Notes under the pieces: generated by a model
The model's input: the letters and a program-made list of their open reading frames with translations, nothing else
Told to the model about the DNA's origin: nothing
The model's database searches: none
Shown here: one piece after another, positions 37,101 through 42,140 of the stretch
How positions within the stretch are numbered: the first letter of the stretch is position 1
Layout of the letters: the number at the start of each line of letters is the position of its first letter
DNA from: Incurvaria masculella
Lineage: Eukaryota; Arthropoda; Insecta; Lepidoptera; Incurvariidae
Direction: 5' to 3'
Assembly (NCBI GenBank): GCA_946894095.1
Contig: OX335657.1
Coordinates: 18,476,001 to 18,540,000 of the forward strand
Length of the DNA stretch: 64,000 nt
Program-made: the position numbers and the translations under genes

Positions 37101-37491
37101 AAACTTTTTGGTAGTCAAACTACGCCAAGTTACGTCACAAAGATCTGTGGATTCGATCAACCCAGTAAAGAAGAACCCGCAGAGAAACTTCACGGGTTTA
37201 CATAACATATTTTTCCGTCCACAATTATGAAATACATACTTAGATCTAAATGCTACTGCCAAACAATTCCTTGGCAGAACAGTTTAAGGCAAAGAACAAA
37301 GAACAATAGAAACAGCAACTGATGATTTGATTTGATGGTTCATGACAGGCATGATAGACATGACAGCGAGCTTGCAGCTGCTTCCCGACCCAGTGTTGGG
37401 GCTTGATGCGGTTGCCTCCGCCAAGCCACTCTCACCACTTGTTGCATTCAAGTGGAACCACTTGTTGTCTCGGTTGCAGAGTGTGACGTGA
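4173..37491 (+). CDS. mip120: LIN54/Mip120, CXC-domain subunit of the MuvB/DREAM complex (20 exons, 848 aa)
   Basis: LIN54 is the sequence-specific DNA-binding subunit of MuvB/DREAM, a nuclear complex controlling cell-cycle genes. Coding exons, all with matching phases: 4173-4199, 4424-4529, 5165-5295, 6965-7147, 8057-8252, 8825-8982, 10814-10874, 11615-11703, 13127-13238, 14385-14527, 16090-16207, 18571-18656, 19006-19206, 22774-22929, 23794-23866, 24749-24947, 33080-33194, 34298-34458, 36488-36707, 37480-37491. They total 2547 nt including the stop. Residues 1-613 are low-complexity (Pro/Gln, poly-Ala, acidic). The conserved [15 protein letters not shown] core lies about 393-410. CXC1 is about 622-660, CXC2 about 700-734, and the C-terminal helical region about 772-848. 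The start is the first ATG of exon 1 (MEEVLHLDG). CXC identity is firm; the exact ends of exons 1, 7 and 20 are less so. A poly(A) signal is at 37620. Introns contain many transposons, and exon 19 is preceded by decoy copies. Confidence 0.92.
4750..5025 (-). repeat. Composite SINE, rearranged copy
   Basis: Body words (ATGCCAGGACCTTGC, TTGAACTGAATGGAAAACATGG) lie at 4825-4880. The head end (GCGCCACTGGGCTATTGAGGC) lies at 4992-5015, with non-matching sequence between. The tail faces left, so it is on the minus strand. It sits in LIN54 intron 2 just before exon 3. Confidence 0.6.
5495..5830. repeat. Fragments of a TTAA MITE arm and a LINE 3' end
   Basis: 5499-5590 resembles one arm of the TTAA element at 15047-15423 (CATACAAACATGGTAGTAAACC against CATACAAACGTAGTTTACTAA). 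5690-5800 resembles a repeat 3' end also seen near 32640-32690 (TTTTCGCAGCCC, CCCATGGGC). No intact element is present. Confidence 0.45.
6140..6465 (+). repeat. Composite SINE, mostly body
   Basis: Plus-strand copy ending in GCATAAAAAAAAAA near 6462. It keeps the end of the tRNA-type head region and the complete shared body (GGTTGGTACCATCGCATTG, TTTCCATCCAGTTCAATGTA). The 5' head with A and B boxes is lost. Confidence 0.7.
6490..6765 (-). repeat. Lepidopteran interspersed repeat ending in CGGAGCCGGGTACC
   Basis: The stretch reads TAATATTATAAATGCGAGAG through an AATTTGGTATAGAG core to CGAGCGGAGCCGGGTACC. It matches a very common lepidopteran repeat type that I know only by sight. A related copy in the opposite orientation lies at 31961-32851. 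Confidence 0.6.
6965..7147 (+). CDS. mip120: LIN54 exon 4, Pro/Gln-rich
   Basis: The exon starts after a GCAG acceptor and ends at CAG|GTACCC, phase 0 on both sides, coding about residues 89-149. It encodes an acidic start ([11 protein letters not shown]), a run of seven prolines and several Gln clusters. Such low-complexity sequence is usual for the N-terminal half of LIN54 proteins and suggests a disordered region. Antisense and other-frame open stretches over this exon are artefacts of its GC content. Confidence 0.85.
7193..7483. mobile_element. TTAA-flanked MITE (piggyBac-like target)
   Basis: A 283-bp element between TTAA copies at 7193-7196 and 7480-7483, with inverted ends GGTGGGCCTTCCC and GGGAAGGGCCACC. 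The internal sequence (GAGATCCAAAATTAT, CCATTGGCATTGTAAAATT) recurs in the copies at 39736-40290 and 42141-42556. TTAA target duplication is the signature of piggyBac-type transposition. It encodes no transposase. It lies in LIN54 intron 4. Confidence 0.8.
7965..8025. repeat. 16-bp perfect inverted repeat just upstream of LIN54 exon 5
   Basis: Arms 7965-7980 and 8010-8025 (AGGGTCAGTTTACATT and its complement) enclose a 29-nt loop containing two copies of ACCCACAC. The 3' arm ends 31 bases before exon 5, so the hairpin overlaps the normal branch-point zone. It may be a miniature element. Confidence 0.8.
8253..8824. other. LIN54 intron 5, no recognised element
   Basis: AT-rich sequence with A-runs and short AATCAAGAAATCAAG duplications near 8500-8520. 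I see no coding frame or transposon signature. Confidence 0.5.
8825..8982 (+). CDS. mip120: LIN54 exon 6, poly-Ala tract
   Basis: The exon joins exon 5 across a split glycine codon (G|GT) and ends CAG|GTATGC. It encodes [14 protein letters not shown], then alanine runs from GCC repeats, then [13 protein letters not shown] resembles a sumoylation-type motif (hydrophobic-K-x-E), which is an inference only. The GCC tract is likely to vary in length between individuals. Confidence 0.85.
9450..9990. repeat. Foldback pair and LINE-like (AAT)n tail
   Basis: 9465-9510 (CCCGGGACGTACAGGTGTATCTCA) is complementary in reverse to 9685-9725 (TGAGATACGCCTGTATGTCCCGAG), forming a loose foldback. At 9903-9990 an (AAT)n run followed by TCTTTATTGCAATCCATACAAAG resembles the reversed 3' tail of an insect LINE. 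Confidence 0.45.
10277..10590 (+). repeat. Lepidopteran (GACG)n-bearing repeat, copy 1
   Basis: Begins CGGCCAAGTGCGAGTCGG and ends GGTCCGGAACCCT. The core holds AAATACACACTCTGTGAAAA, and a (GACG)n microsatellite runs from about 10489 to 10538. Two further copies lie at 18118-18396 and 38250-38534. The first has almost lost the microsatellite and the second has a shorter one. I recognise the family as widespread in Lepidoptera but do not assign a name. Confidence 0.8.
10875..11614. other. LIN54 intron 7, no recognised element
   Basis: AT-rich, with no coding frame, long inverted repeat or match to the repeat families in this window. Confidence 0.5.
11942..12073. repeat. Short foldback MITE, copy 1
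   Basis: About 130 bp. Inverted ends read GGTTTCACCATCTCCAGCTAC and GTAGCTGGAGGTGGTGAAA, with inner arms AAAGTTACCTTTCGGTT and GGAAAGTTAACTTTAGGAT. A second copy is at 50297-50427. It has no coding capacity. In the same intron a direct repeat of about 60 bp (GGAGCCAACCTTG, CAGTAGCCATGTCATGGTGA) recurs near 11776 and 12185. Confidence 0.75.
12655..13065 (-). repeat. SINE with tRNA-like head, full copy
   Basis: On the minus strand it starts with a tRNA-like head: A-box-like TAGCCCAGTGGCGCATG, then B-box-like GGTTCAATACC. It continues through the shared body (GGTTTCATCGCATTGGATGA, TTTCCATCCAGTCCAATG) to an A-rich tail (CATAAAAAAAATC) at the left end. It lies in LIN54 intron 8 directly upstream of exon 9. 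Confidence 0.8.
13350..13725 (-). repeat. SINE with 5S-rRNA-like head, full copy
   Basis: Shares the body of the tRNA-headed SINE but has a different head. Read on the minus strand it has AGCCCAGTGG, then AAGCTGGGTAAGCACC and TTCTGGATGGGTGACCATT. The last matches the box C region of the 5S rRNA internal promoter (TTGGATGGGTGACC). The tail is at the left (near 13355). Confidence 0.75.
14385..16207 (+). CDS. mip120: LIN54 exons 10 and 11, conserved VPGKG-VQYIRLV segment
   Basis: Exon 10 (14385-14527) ends HQINVPGKG, and exon 11 (16090-16207) opens [13 protein letters not shown]. Across this junction lies the most conserved part of the LIN54 N-terminal half that I recognise. Exon 11 ends at a weak donor (CAAG|GTCTCA). 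The 1.56-kb intron carries a TTAA-flanked MITE (15047-15423) and another interspersed repeat. Confidence 0.85.
15047..15423. mobile_element. TTAA-flanked MITE, second family
   Basis: Flanked by TTAA at 15047-15050 and 15420-15423. Ends are GAACGGCCCGAAAGC and GCTTACGGGCCGACC, with long inner inverted arms (CATACAAACGTAGTTTACTAA against TTAGTAAACTACGTTTGTATG). Non-coding; a presumed piggyBac-type non-autonomous element in LIN54 intron 10. Confidence 0.75.
15440..15765. repeat. Probable interspersed repeat with (AAT)n start
   Basis: Starts with ATAATAATAATAATAA and contains ATTTATTGGATGAAGAAGAC and CTTCATCCAATGGGTGATG, so part of it folds back. It resembles the reversed 3' end of a LINE or SINE, but I cannot name the family. 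Confidence 0.4.
16317..17645 (-). pseudogene. 5'-truncated Jockey-superfamily LINE
   Basis: The minus-strand frame 16759-17595 begins at the catalytic YADD of a reverse transcriptase and runs 278 codons to a natural stop. It includes VRDLCVILD (thumb-region VRDLGV motif) and [13 protein letters not shown], both typical of Jockey/CR1-type ORF2 proteins. Upstream codons remain open to about 17645, where the copy is truncated. The 3' UTR holds TG-rich microsatellite, and the element ends in an AAATAAAATAAAA tail (16317-16350 on the minus strand). It is homologous to the LINE at 57503-60075. It lies in LIN54 intron 11 and has no full RT domain. Confidence 0.85.
18118..18396 (+). repeat. Lepidopteran (GACG)n-type repeat, copy 2
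   Basis: Same ends and core as 10277-10590, but the microsatellite has contracted to one or two units (ACGAAGGGACGGACAG). It lies in LIN54 intron 11, 174 bases before exon 12. Confidence 0.75.
19325..20350 (+). pseudogene. CR1/Jockey-like LINE fragment with broken RT
   Basis: Three reading-frame pieces give RT motifs in order: [11 protein letters not shown] near 19359, [10 protein letters not shown] near 19531, GVPQGSV near 19704, and FLADDS (catalytic YxDD variant) near 19787. After a deletion comes a C-terminal [12 protein letters not shown] near 20232, ending at 20346-20348. An extra A in the run near 19343-19349 breaks the frame. The segment between thumb and C-terminus is missing. The 5' end is truncated and the copy is dead. 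It lies in LIN54 intron 13. Confidence 0.85.
20536..20745 (+). repeat. 105-bp perfect tandem duplication
   Basis: The block starting ATCTTACGCTTTTTCGATC at 20536 is repeated from 20641 without a visible difference. It follows the LINE 3' end, and AAATAAATAAATAAATA follows at about 20815-20835. The duplication may be part of the LINE 3' UTR. Confidence 0.85.
21009..21940. mobile_element. Foldback element split by a 5S-headed SINE
   Basis: The left arm (about 21009-21222) and right arm (about 21722-21940) are imperfect reverse complements. Both contain AACGTATAATAGTCACAACG-type words, ACGTATAAAATTATACGT-like palindromes and ATGCATGGTTTT/AAAACCATGC. The central SINE at 21226-21612 interrupts them. 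No coding frame. Probably a palindromic DNA transposon relic. Confidence 0.7.
21226..21612 (+). repeat. SINE with 5S-rRNA-like head, best copy
   Basis: The head holds CCGAAGTTAAGCAACGCTGG and CTTGGATGGGTGACC, the 5S rRNA internal promoter boxes A and C at about native spacing. Before them is a short tRNA-A-box-like start (CAATGGCCCGTGGCGCG). The body matches the tRNA-headed SINEs and ends CACATAAAAAAAAAAAA. It is not a functional 5S gene: both ends differ from 5S and the first third does not match. Confidence 0.85.
22297..22352. repeat. Perfect 25-bp hairpin with 6-nt loop
   Basis: Arms 22297-22321 and 22328-22352 are exact complements around the loop GACTAG. A further GCAAAT/ATTTGC pairing is possible outside after a small bulge. 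It lies in LIN54 intron 13, upstream of exon 14. Confidence 0.85.
22774..22929 (+). CDS. mip120: LIN54 exon 14, Glu-rich acidic tract
   Basis: Phase 0 at both ends, following a CTCCAG acceptor. It encodes about 52 residues, of which roughly a third are glutamate in GAG-rich repeats ([15 protein letters not shown]), then [11 protein letters not shown]. The purine-rich strand gives spurious Arg/Gly frames on one side and Leu/Ser frames on the other. An acidic patch just before the CXC region is plausible for chromatin proteins. Confidence 0.85.
23199..23275 (-). repeat. tRNA-like sequence (SINE head or tRNA relic)
   Basis: On the minus strand it has an A-box-like TGGCAGAGTTAG and, about 35 bases later, a canonical B box GGTTCGAATCC inside a perfect 5-bp T-arm (GCTGG/CCAGC with loop TTCGAAT). 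The anticodon arm and acceptor stem do not fold well, so it is not a normal tRNA gene. It lies in LIN54 intron 14. Confidence 0.55.
24331..24616. mobile_element. MITE with long terminal inverted repeats
   Basis: Ends AAGGTGAGTTTA and TAAACTCACCTT. Arms extend about 80-100 bp (CTACAAGCC, AGTATCTGATATAGAACAAC, AACTTTTGCTAAGAA and their complements). AT-rich, non-coding, with TATA next to both ends. It ends 132 bases before LIN54 exon 16. Confidence 0.8.
24749..24947 (+). CDS. mip120: LIN54 exon 16, first CXC motif
   Basis: Starts after CTAG and joins exon 15 across a split glycine codon. Encodes [18 protein letters not shown] and the rest of a tesmin/TSO1 CXC motif: nine cysteines in CxCx4Cx4CxC...CxxCxCxxC spacing at residues about 625-654, followed by the conserved RNPxAF linker. 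The tyrosine in CLKLYC (about residue 636) is the one inserted in the minor groove of CHR DNA in known LIN54 structures. The exon ends in phase 2 at TTCAG|GTACCT. Confidence 0.95.
25161..26145 (+). repeat. 5' LTR (985 bp) of a non-autonomous LTR retrotransposon
   Basis: Starts TGTAACTG, ends CCTACA, and appears identical in length and sequence to 30120-31104. The four bases before it (AAGC, 25157-25160) recur directly after the 3' LTR (31105-31108), a target-site duplication. Just inside lies TTGGCGCCGCCGAACAG (from 26147), which looks like a primer-binding site related to tRNA-Lys-type sites. Confidence 0.93.
26809..27371 (+). repeat. Array of seven hairpin units with variable stems and constant CGGT / AAGCCTTAT
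   Basis: Each unit is a 5-7-bp stem, a loop opening CGGT and usually closing GAA, the complementary stem strand, 10-14 mostly AT bases, then AAGCCTTAT. Stem pairs: 26809-26814/26843-26848, 26881-26886/26904-26909, 26938-26943/26958-26963, 27121-27125/27138-27142, 27176-27180/27205-27209, 27241-27247/27262-27268 and 27332-27336/27348-27352. Stems differ (CGTGCG, CGTGAA, CACGGA, GAACG, GTGCG, CGCAGGA, GGAGG) yet stay complementary. AAGCCTTAT follows at 26859, 26922 (one mismatch), 26974, 27157, 27221, 27280 and 27363. Another hairpin type occurs at about 26990-27030 and perhaps 27301-27329. I do not recognise a known ribozyme or RNA family. Confidence 0.8.
28383..29252 (-). CDS. Antisense 289-codon frame, restriction-like endonuclease domain of LINE origin
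   Basis: The frame is open from a GTG at 29252 (upstream codons are also open; no ATG start is evident) to a stop at 28383. It contains [17 protein letters not shown], a zinc-binding-like CxC...HHxxxC cluster, then [17 protein letters not shown] and [19 protein letters not shown], 11 residues after KRPDG...PW, gives the RPD...D pattern seen in restriction-like endonuclease domains at the C-terminus of some non-LTR retrotransposons. No RT precedes it. It lies antisense inside the 5.9-kb LTR element, so it is either a captured LINE 3' segment or a gene carried by the element. The uninterrupted frame suggests recent capture or selection. Confidence 0.6.
   Translation of the reverse strand: MSGDEAIREWKERCPDEPMPDQPRFQKGWDVPLIQKSLSALLLDGSITDRARILAASEAESGAWLLAYPSPHLGTILDQVSLRIAFCLRFGLRICQPHICICGASVGDLGHHGLSCSKSAGRLSRHASINQIIKRSLASANIPSLLEPVGVFRDDGKRPDGITLLPWKQGRALIWDATCADTLAPSHVEGSSQVAGFAAAKAASAKNKKYQQVKLQFEFVAIAVETLGVWSQDAKKFTTDLGKLLIESSGDPRASSFLRQKISLAIQRGNAASVLGTMPLEFIEDIFYL
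30120..31104 (+). repeat. 3' LTR (985 bp)
   Basis: Copy of 25161-26145 with no difference I could find by eye. It is preceded by AAAGAGGGTAA (polypurine-like) and followed by the target duplication AAGC at 31105-31108. Confidence 0.93.
31109..31960. other. LIN54 intron 16, sequence between LTR element and repeat
   Basis: No gene or recognised transposon. Mixed composition, with only short spurious frames. Confidence 0.45.
31961..32851 (+). repeat. Lepidopteran interspersed repeat starting CTAGCTGCGGTACCCGG
   Basis: Begins CTAGCTGCGGTACCCGGCTC and ends CCTTTATAATATTTATTAGA after a (CATC)n run at about 32791-32814 and AAAATCCATTCAGTAGTTTT. This start-to-end layout is typical of a common lepidopteran repeat. 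A GC-rich insert at about 32575-32690 resembles other LINE/SINE ends. Only the ends are confidently assigned. Confidence 0.6.
33080..33194 (+). CDS. mip120: LIN54 exon 17, start of second CXC motif
   Basis: Encodes PKIGKG, the spacer, then [19 protein letters not shown], nearly the family consensus. The second DNA-contacting tyrosine is at about residue 713. One base completes the arginine split from exon 16. It lies more than 8 kb downstream of exon 16 because a 5.9-kb LTR element inserted in the intron between the two CXC exons. Confidence 0.95.
33506..33735 (-). pseudogene. MITE end fused to a LINE ORF2 C-terminal fragment
   Basis: 33507-33552 (GTGGCCCAACCCGGCGGG, TTCGCGGGCACGGTAC) is the end of the TTAA MITE also found at 39740-39797. 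The adjacent minus-strand frame 33532-33726 encodes [20 protein letters not shown] and [10 protein letters not shown], the C-terminal signature of a CR1/L2-type LINE ORF2. Both are fragments, in LIN54 intron 17. Confidence 0.6.
34298..34458 (+). CDS. mip120: LIN54 exon 18, end of second CXC motif
   Basis: Opens [16 protein letters not shown], supplying the last four cysteines of CXC2, then a less conserved linker rich in Ser, Pro and Leu. The exon ends in phase 2 (AA|GTAAGA). The next base can be supplied by any of the ten acceptors in the downstream exon-19 array, since every copy starts with the same G. Confidence 0.93.
34860..36487 (+). repeat. 168-bp tandem array of truncated LIN54 exon-19 copies
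   Basis: A marker (GAGCTCTAG) recurs at 34940, 35108, 35275, 35448, 35616, 35784, 35952, 36120, 36288 and 36456. Spacing is 168 bp except 167 and 173 in two early units. Each full unit holds a TGTGTCTCAG acceptor and the first part of exon 19, beginning [16 protein letters not shown]. The frame then leaves the true exon at LIDG and ends TEL-stop instead of continuing ISTVLNEF. The leftmost unit is partial and the array runs into the genuine exon at 36488. Right-hand units are almost identical and left-hand units more divergent. Because 168 is divisible by 3, long spurious open frames run through both strands. No poly(A) signal lies inside the unit. Confidence 0.95.
36488..36707 (+). CDS. mip120: LIN54 exon 19, functional copy (C-terminal helical region)
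   Basis: The last and only complete copy of the array. It starts like every repeat copy but continues into [15 protein letters not shown] and [11 protein letters not shown], matching the end of LIN54 proteins (EEFGRCLxxVI in vertebrates). It ends GCC|GTGAGT in phase 0. A short final exon at 37480-37491 would add SVT and the stop. A shift of the acceptor by two bases would give a longer proline/arginine-rich tail instead, so the exact C-terminus is uncertain. Confidence 0.9.
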
Positions 37492-37619
37492 CGCTAGCCG
37501 CGGCCCGCTCGCGCCCGCCCACACCGCCCCGCACCGCCCCGCGCACGTGAGTGACTGCCGTGTCGTGTTGGCTTGAGTGAGACGATTAACATTTAGTGAA
37601 TAACTTTTACGTGAATAAG

Positions 37620-37625
37620 AATAAA
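37620..37625 (+). terminator. Poly(A) signal of LIN54
   Basis: AATAAA lies about 130 bases after the proposed stop codon in the last exon. It is a canonical signal at a reasonable distance. Confidence 0.55.
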
Positions 37626-37714
37626 TGTGTGCAGTAAATATACTTAAGGTATTCAATTGAACTTCGATGTGTCTACATAATCCTTCGAGCTTGACCTAGT
37701 TTAACTGGTTGATG

Positions 37715-38249
37715 TATAATTTATGTGTTTTATGCAGATATTATATTCGTGATTCTTTGGAAAATTAAGTTCTGCGCTCAAATTAAAAGGTTCAGTGAGT
37801 GGATAGTGATAGCTAAATATTGTCATAAATTAAATGTTGAACAAAACTTTGATTGTTGTCTCATTGTAATATGTCGATAGTATTAGGATAAGCTGTCCCT
37901 AAATTTCCTGGATAAATATGTTCATATATAGTGTTCAATTTTGAAGTGAGACTCGTTTGGCCCCTCCTTTGAGAAATGTTATACGTAAATATGTAGTGAC
38001 GAGATAGCCAATTGAAAATATACGACCGGGTTCATTCTTCTTCCTGTCTGTGATCGTTTTCACTCCCTCGAAAGACTAGAGTCTGTCCACCTATTTATTT
38101 GACTTTTAACAGCTCGAGTACTAATCGATTAGGAATAACCTAATGCGTTATCAATTCGATTTCTTATAAAATCGACTCTATTTGTTTATAATCTATTATC
38201 GATTTAACACATTAATATTTTGTTGTGGCTCAAAAAATCACCAAAAAAC
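37715..38249. other. Intergenic AT-rich sequence
   Basis: Downstream of LIN54. I see no coding frame or repeat family before the copy of the (GACG)n repeat at 38250. Confidence 0.5.
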
Positions 38250-38534
38250 TGGCCAAGTGCGAGTCGGACTCGCACACGAAGGGTTCCGTACCATCGTAAA
38301 AAAAATACACGTTTTTTGAATGGAAGCCCCCTTTAATTTTAATAATTTTTTAATCTTACCTATTTATTGTTATAGCGGCAAAATAAATACACACTCTGTG
38401 AAAATTTCAGCTGTCTACCTGTTACGGTTACTGAGATACAGCCCTGTGACAGACGGACAGACGGACGGACGGACGGACGGACAGCGGAGGCTTAGTAATA
38501 GGGTTCCGTTTTCACCCTTTGGGTACGGAACCCT
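38250..38534 (+). repeat. Lepidopteran (GACG)n-bearing repeat, copy 3
   Basis: Very close to 10277-10590, with a shorter (GACG)n run at about 38454-38482. It begins GGCCAAGTGCGAGTCGG and ends GGGTACGGAACCCT. Confidence 0.8.
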
Positions 38535-38871
38535 AAAAACAGCGTCTTGTTAGTATTGATTTTTTCTGTCTATTGTTGCCTGTCAGTAATTATCGACTTG
38601 ATAGGAATGCTTACGTTAAAACAAAAATATGTGGTTGGACAGAATATATTGCGATTTGATATTCCTTGTCAATATTGAAACAAATTTCAAAAAGGCTTTT
38701 TAATCTATGGCTAGATCAACAAACATACAACTGAGATCCCGCTTTACGGCAATGTGATGCTGTGACACTTTAGTTCCAAGTGTAGTTTCCAAATTTAGTA
38801 CATAGAAGTGTCTTTGTACTACATTGTAGGTATATTTCATTTGTCATGTTGCTATATTTAGTTTTTTTTTT

Positions 38872-39275
38872 ATGCGACCTGACATGGATGGCTAATACCA
38901 CACAACTACCGTTATGATATTAGCCCAATACACCTCATTCCCAAAGGAATTTGGTGCCATGCCAGGACCTGCCCTTTATGAGCACGGCTACATTAAACTG
39001 GATGGAAAACACGGACATTTTTTCATTGCCGCTTCGACCATCTTTTCATCCAATGCGATGGTACCAACCCGGGCGGGCAAAAACCCTACCACCTAGTAGG
39101 GGAAGGGGACCTACAGTTTTACATGGATTCCGAACCATGGAGCAGCTCGCATTCGTGACGAATTGCACTTATCGAACTCGGAAAGAGAAAGACAGTGGTG
39201 CATGTCGGTATTGAACCCAGGTCTCTGGTACGCTAGGCCAGTCCCCGCGCCACTAGGCTACGAGCCGCTCTCGCA
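38872..39275 (-). repeat. SINE with tRNA-like head, full copy
   Basis: Minus-strand head with A box TAGCCTAGTGGCGCG and B box GGTTCAATACC, full shared body, and an A-rich tail at the left (TTTTTTTTTATGCGACC on the plus strand). It is close in sequence to 12655-13065. Confidence 0.85.
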
Positions 39276-39479
39276 TAACCCAAGGTACACATGGAGTGGG
39301 AGGTCATCCATGGATGGCAGTCATACAACTTGAGACATAAAAAACTTGCATCCGGATATACTTTTACTCTGTACTGTACTTATAGTTTGAAACCTGTTAA
39401 CGGGATTCGTGTTCACTCACTGTTGTTTTGTGGGTTGAAATTAACATGAGAGGGCGATACCATGTAACCTTCCCTACTT

Positions 39480-39640
39480 ACTATATGGTTGAAGTGGTAA
39501 ATTAAAATTGTCTGTGTTTTCCACCCGGTCCAATGAAGCCATGCTTATAATGTGAAAGTCCTGGCATGGCACCCCATTTCTTCGGGAGTGTGGTGCGCTG
39601 GACGAATATCATGACAGTATCCATGTCCGGCTCTATAATA
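39480..39640 (+). repeat. SINE body fragment
   Basis: Matches the shared body in the plus orientation (GTGTTTTCCACCCGGTCCAATG, GTCCTGGCATGGCACC, ATCCATGTCCGG). Head lost. Confidence 0.6.
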
Positions 39641-39735
39641 AAGCGTGCGATTTCATCCAGCTTTCTACCCAAGGTGAGTGGCTGACAACTTATGTTATAA
39701 AATCTCTGAAACATCTCATTTGTAAAGGATCATGC

Positions 39736-40290
39736 TTAAGGTGGCCCAACCCGGCGGGCCTAACTCATTCGCGGGCACGGTACAAAACCGTGCTGTTGCG
39801 CTCTGGGACCTTCTCTGTTTCAAAGAATACGACAGGTTCCGTGATGAGGAAGATGCAACATGTCCACAAAAAAGACAATGTGCATAGTGTATGATTTGGT
39901 AAGATTTACGAAAGTTTTAATTTCAAAACGACTTATAGCTAAAAGTAAACCACGACCGCTGTAGTCAAAAATCTAACAAAAACCAAATAGATTATAAATC
40001 TTGATTAAATAAGCTATGTCTGATGACTAATCTTTTTAATTTGTTCTTACTTTATCATTGCGTAATCCACCTCCAAAGTTATTGTATAAAACGCGCAAAA
40101 AATTCAAACTTTCGGACCTATAAGGTAAGGTTAGAAACCAAACACAATTTTACAATGCCAATGGTCATTAGACATCTAGTTTGATCAAATAAAGCTAATT
40201 TGAGCAAAATTTTGGATCTCTGACAAGAAATATGGGCGTGATCTTCTTTGCCCTTTTGTATGGGGAGATGAGCGGGATGGGCCACCTTAA
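39736..40290. mobile_element. TTAA-flanked MITE, long copy
   Basis: TTAA at 39736-39739 and 40287-40290. Ends are GGTGGCCCAACCC and GGGATGGGCCACC. The interior shares CAATGCCAATGGTCATTAGAC and GGATCTCTGACAAGAAAT with the other copies. 547 bp between the TTAAs, non-coding. Confidence 0.8.
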
Positions 40291-40560
40291 ACATGCAACA
40301 TATGTCGACCAAACATATTTCTATTCATTTTCGAAATCGAATTACAATGCCTGTAATGGCGGAAAAGTTATCGGAACTTTTGCTCGATGCTATAATAACA
40401 ATGCTTTGTTAATATATAAAATGTTGACTCGGGCAATTTATGAGACCGTTTGGGTTCTTTGTACAGTGAGTGATTCTTGTCTCGGTGGTGACATACTGCT
40501 TCACATAAAACAATTCTTTTTTACCTTTGATGAAAAGGTATTACTGCGGGATTGAAATAA

Positions 40561-41380
40561 ACTAATATCTGAGATGTTAGTGTTTTATTTCTGGATGATT
40601 TAAGTTTTGCCTGTTTAAATGGATTTCCAGCCCGATTTGTTTCGACCCAGGTTCAGCAGACTGAATAAAATTAAATAAATCGACCAGTTTGCTCTTGACT
40701 ATTGTATACAAGAGCGGGTTCTGTCAGTTAAACAGTGACAATTTGTAGAAACATGAGAGATCATGTGTGTACATGTATGTGTCAGAATCGTTGTCCGTCC
40801 CACCAGCGTGGAGGATGATGACAGAATGGTGCATCAGTCCAGTCGAGCCAAGAGCTCACTACGTTGTGGGTACGTCATTATGCATTTTTTGATTTATAAG
40901 TGTAACTTTTCCTCATTAGGGTTTTTTCATAGATAAAAAAGGAGGAGATATGCCATGTAGCGCACCTACTATAAGACCAACTAGCAACCCAACTGAAACG
41001 TGCATGCCACATGCAAATATAGTCGCAGAAGTATTAGTCGCAAACGGTTAGTGTAGGTGGGAACTGACTTTATGGACAAATGTTTAGAGCACATTTGCAA
41101 TGTTTCCACTTTGTGGCATAAGACGCGCCGCTGGATTTCCATACAATTTTTATTTTATTTTTTTTCATTTATTTAAACTTTTTGGTAGTCAAACTACACC
41201 AAGTTACGTCACAAAGATCCTATATGGTAACTTTGATCATTCGGCAGAGACGCAATATCGACCGCATACCACTTCTTCCTTTCTCTTCAGTGAGTGGTTT
41301 TGAAATAATTGAACCTACAAGGAAAGGTCCTTTCACCATATCCTTATATAAAATGGTTGCAGCCAATTATTAATTTCATG
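40561..41380. other. Intergenic, no supported gene
   Basis: 41165-41220 (AACTTTTTGGTAGTCAAACT, CCAAGTTACGTCACAAAGATC) repeats a block at 37101-37145, probably a LINE or SINE 3' end. Otherwise nothing recognised. Confidence 0.45.
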
Positions 41381-41384
41381 CGTT

Positions 41385-41565
41385 ATCAACCGGGGTGAGA
41401 TTAACCCTACCACCTAGCACTGTAGCCTACAGTCTTACGTGGAATCCGAACCAGGGTCAGCATCAATGGTCGAAAACAGTCACCCATACCCATACCCATA
41501 GAACCCAACTGCGCTCAGAGTTGCCTCACCCAGCTTATCGAACCGCAAGATGGTTTAAATAGAAA
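41385..41565 (-). repeat. 5S-type SINE head fragment
   Basis: Plus-strand GTCACCCATACCCATACCCATAGAACCCAAC is the complement of the box C region, with a small ATACCC triplication. CCCAGCTTATCGAACC follows. The body is mostly absent. Confidence 0.6.
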
Positions 41566-42140
41566 TCATTTTGGCGCCACTCCATATGTAATTCATACCC
41601 GGGTGACGGAAATCCGAATGTGACATAACTCGAGTGATACAATCTCCTAGATGAGAGAACAATAGGCATTGGGCCAACTCTTCAGTTGCGGGTATCCACT
41701 GAGAGCTGCTTCAAAGGCATACTGTGTTATTGCTGTGTGCTGTCTAGTGATTTTTTAAAACGATATTTTTTAAATTGAACTGGAATTAACACGGCACTTG
41801 AATATGTCCAAACGGATTTATTATTCTGCAACGACTGTGTTAGTAGGTTCTTCCATGGCTGGTCACCAAAGTCCATTTTTATGATGTTACCTGTCATGGT
41901 ATGCTAACATCATACGGCTTATGATATTCATACATTGCACAAAGTTGTACTTTACTACTTTATAAGGCTCATGTAAATAGCGCACAGTGGGTAATCTGAT
42001 ATTTTGCAACCATGTTCCGTGTTCAGTTACGTATTTTCGTGTCGTTGCACCGGAAATAGAGACAAATCAAACATGTTTTTGTGTCATATTGACATCGACC
42101 TTAAAGTAGAAGAGAGTAAGAATTGTCTCTTATTCTAGTC

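Noticed and set aside
40811..40870. Possible internal exon (CCCACCAG acceptor, TTGTGG/GTACGT donor)
   Set aside because: Only about 20 codons, no partner exons in phase nearby and no family resemblance.
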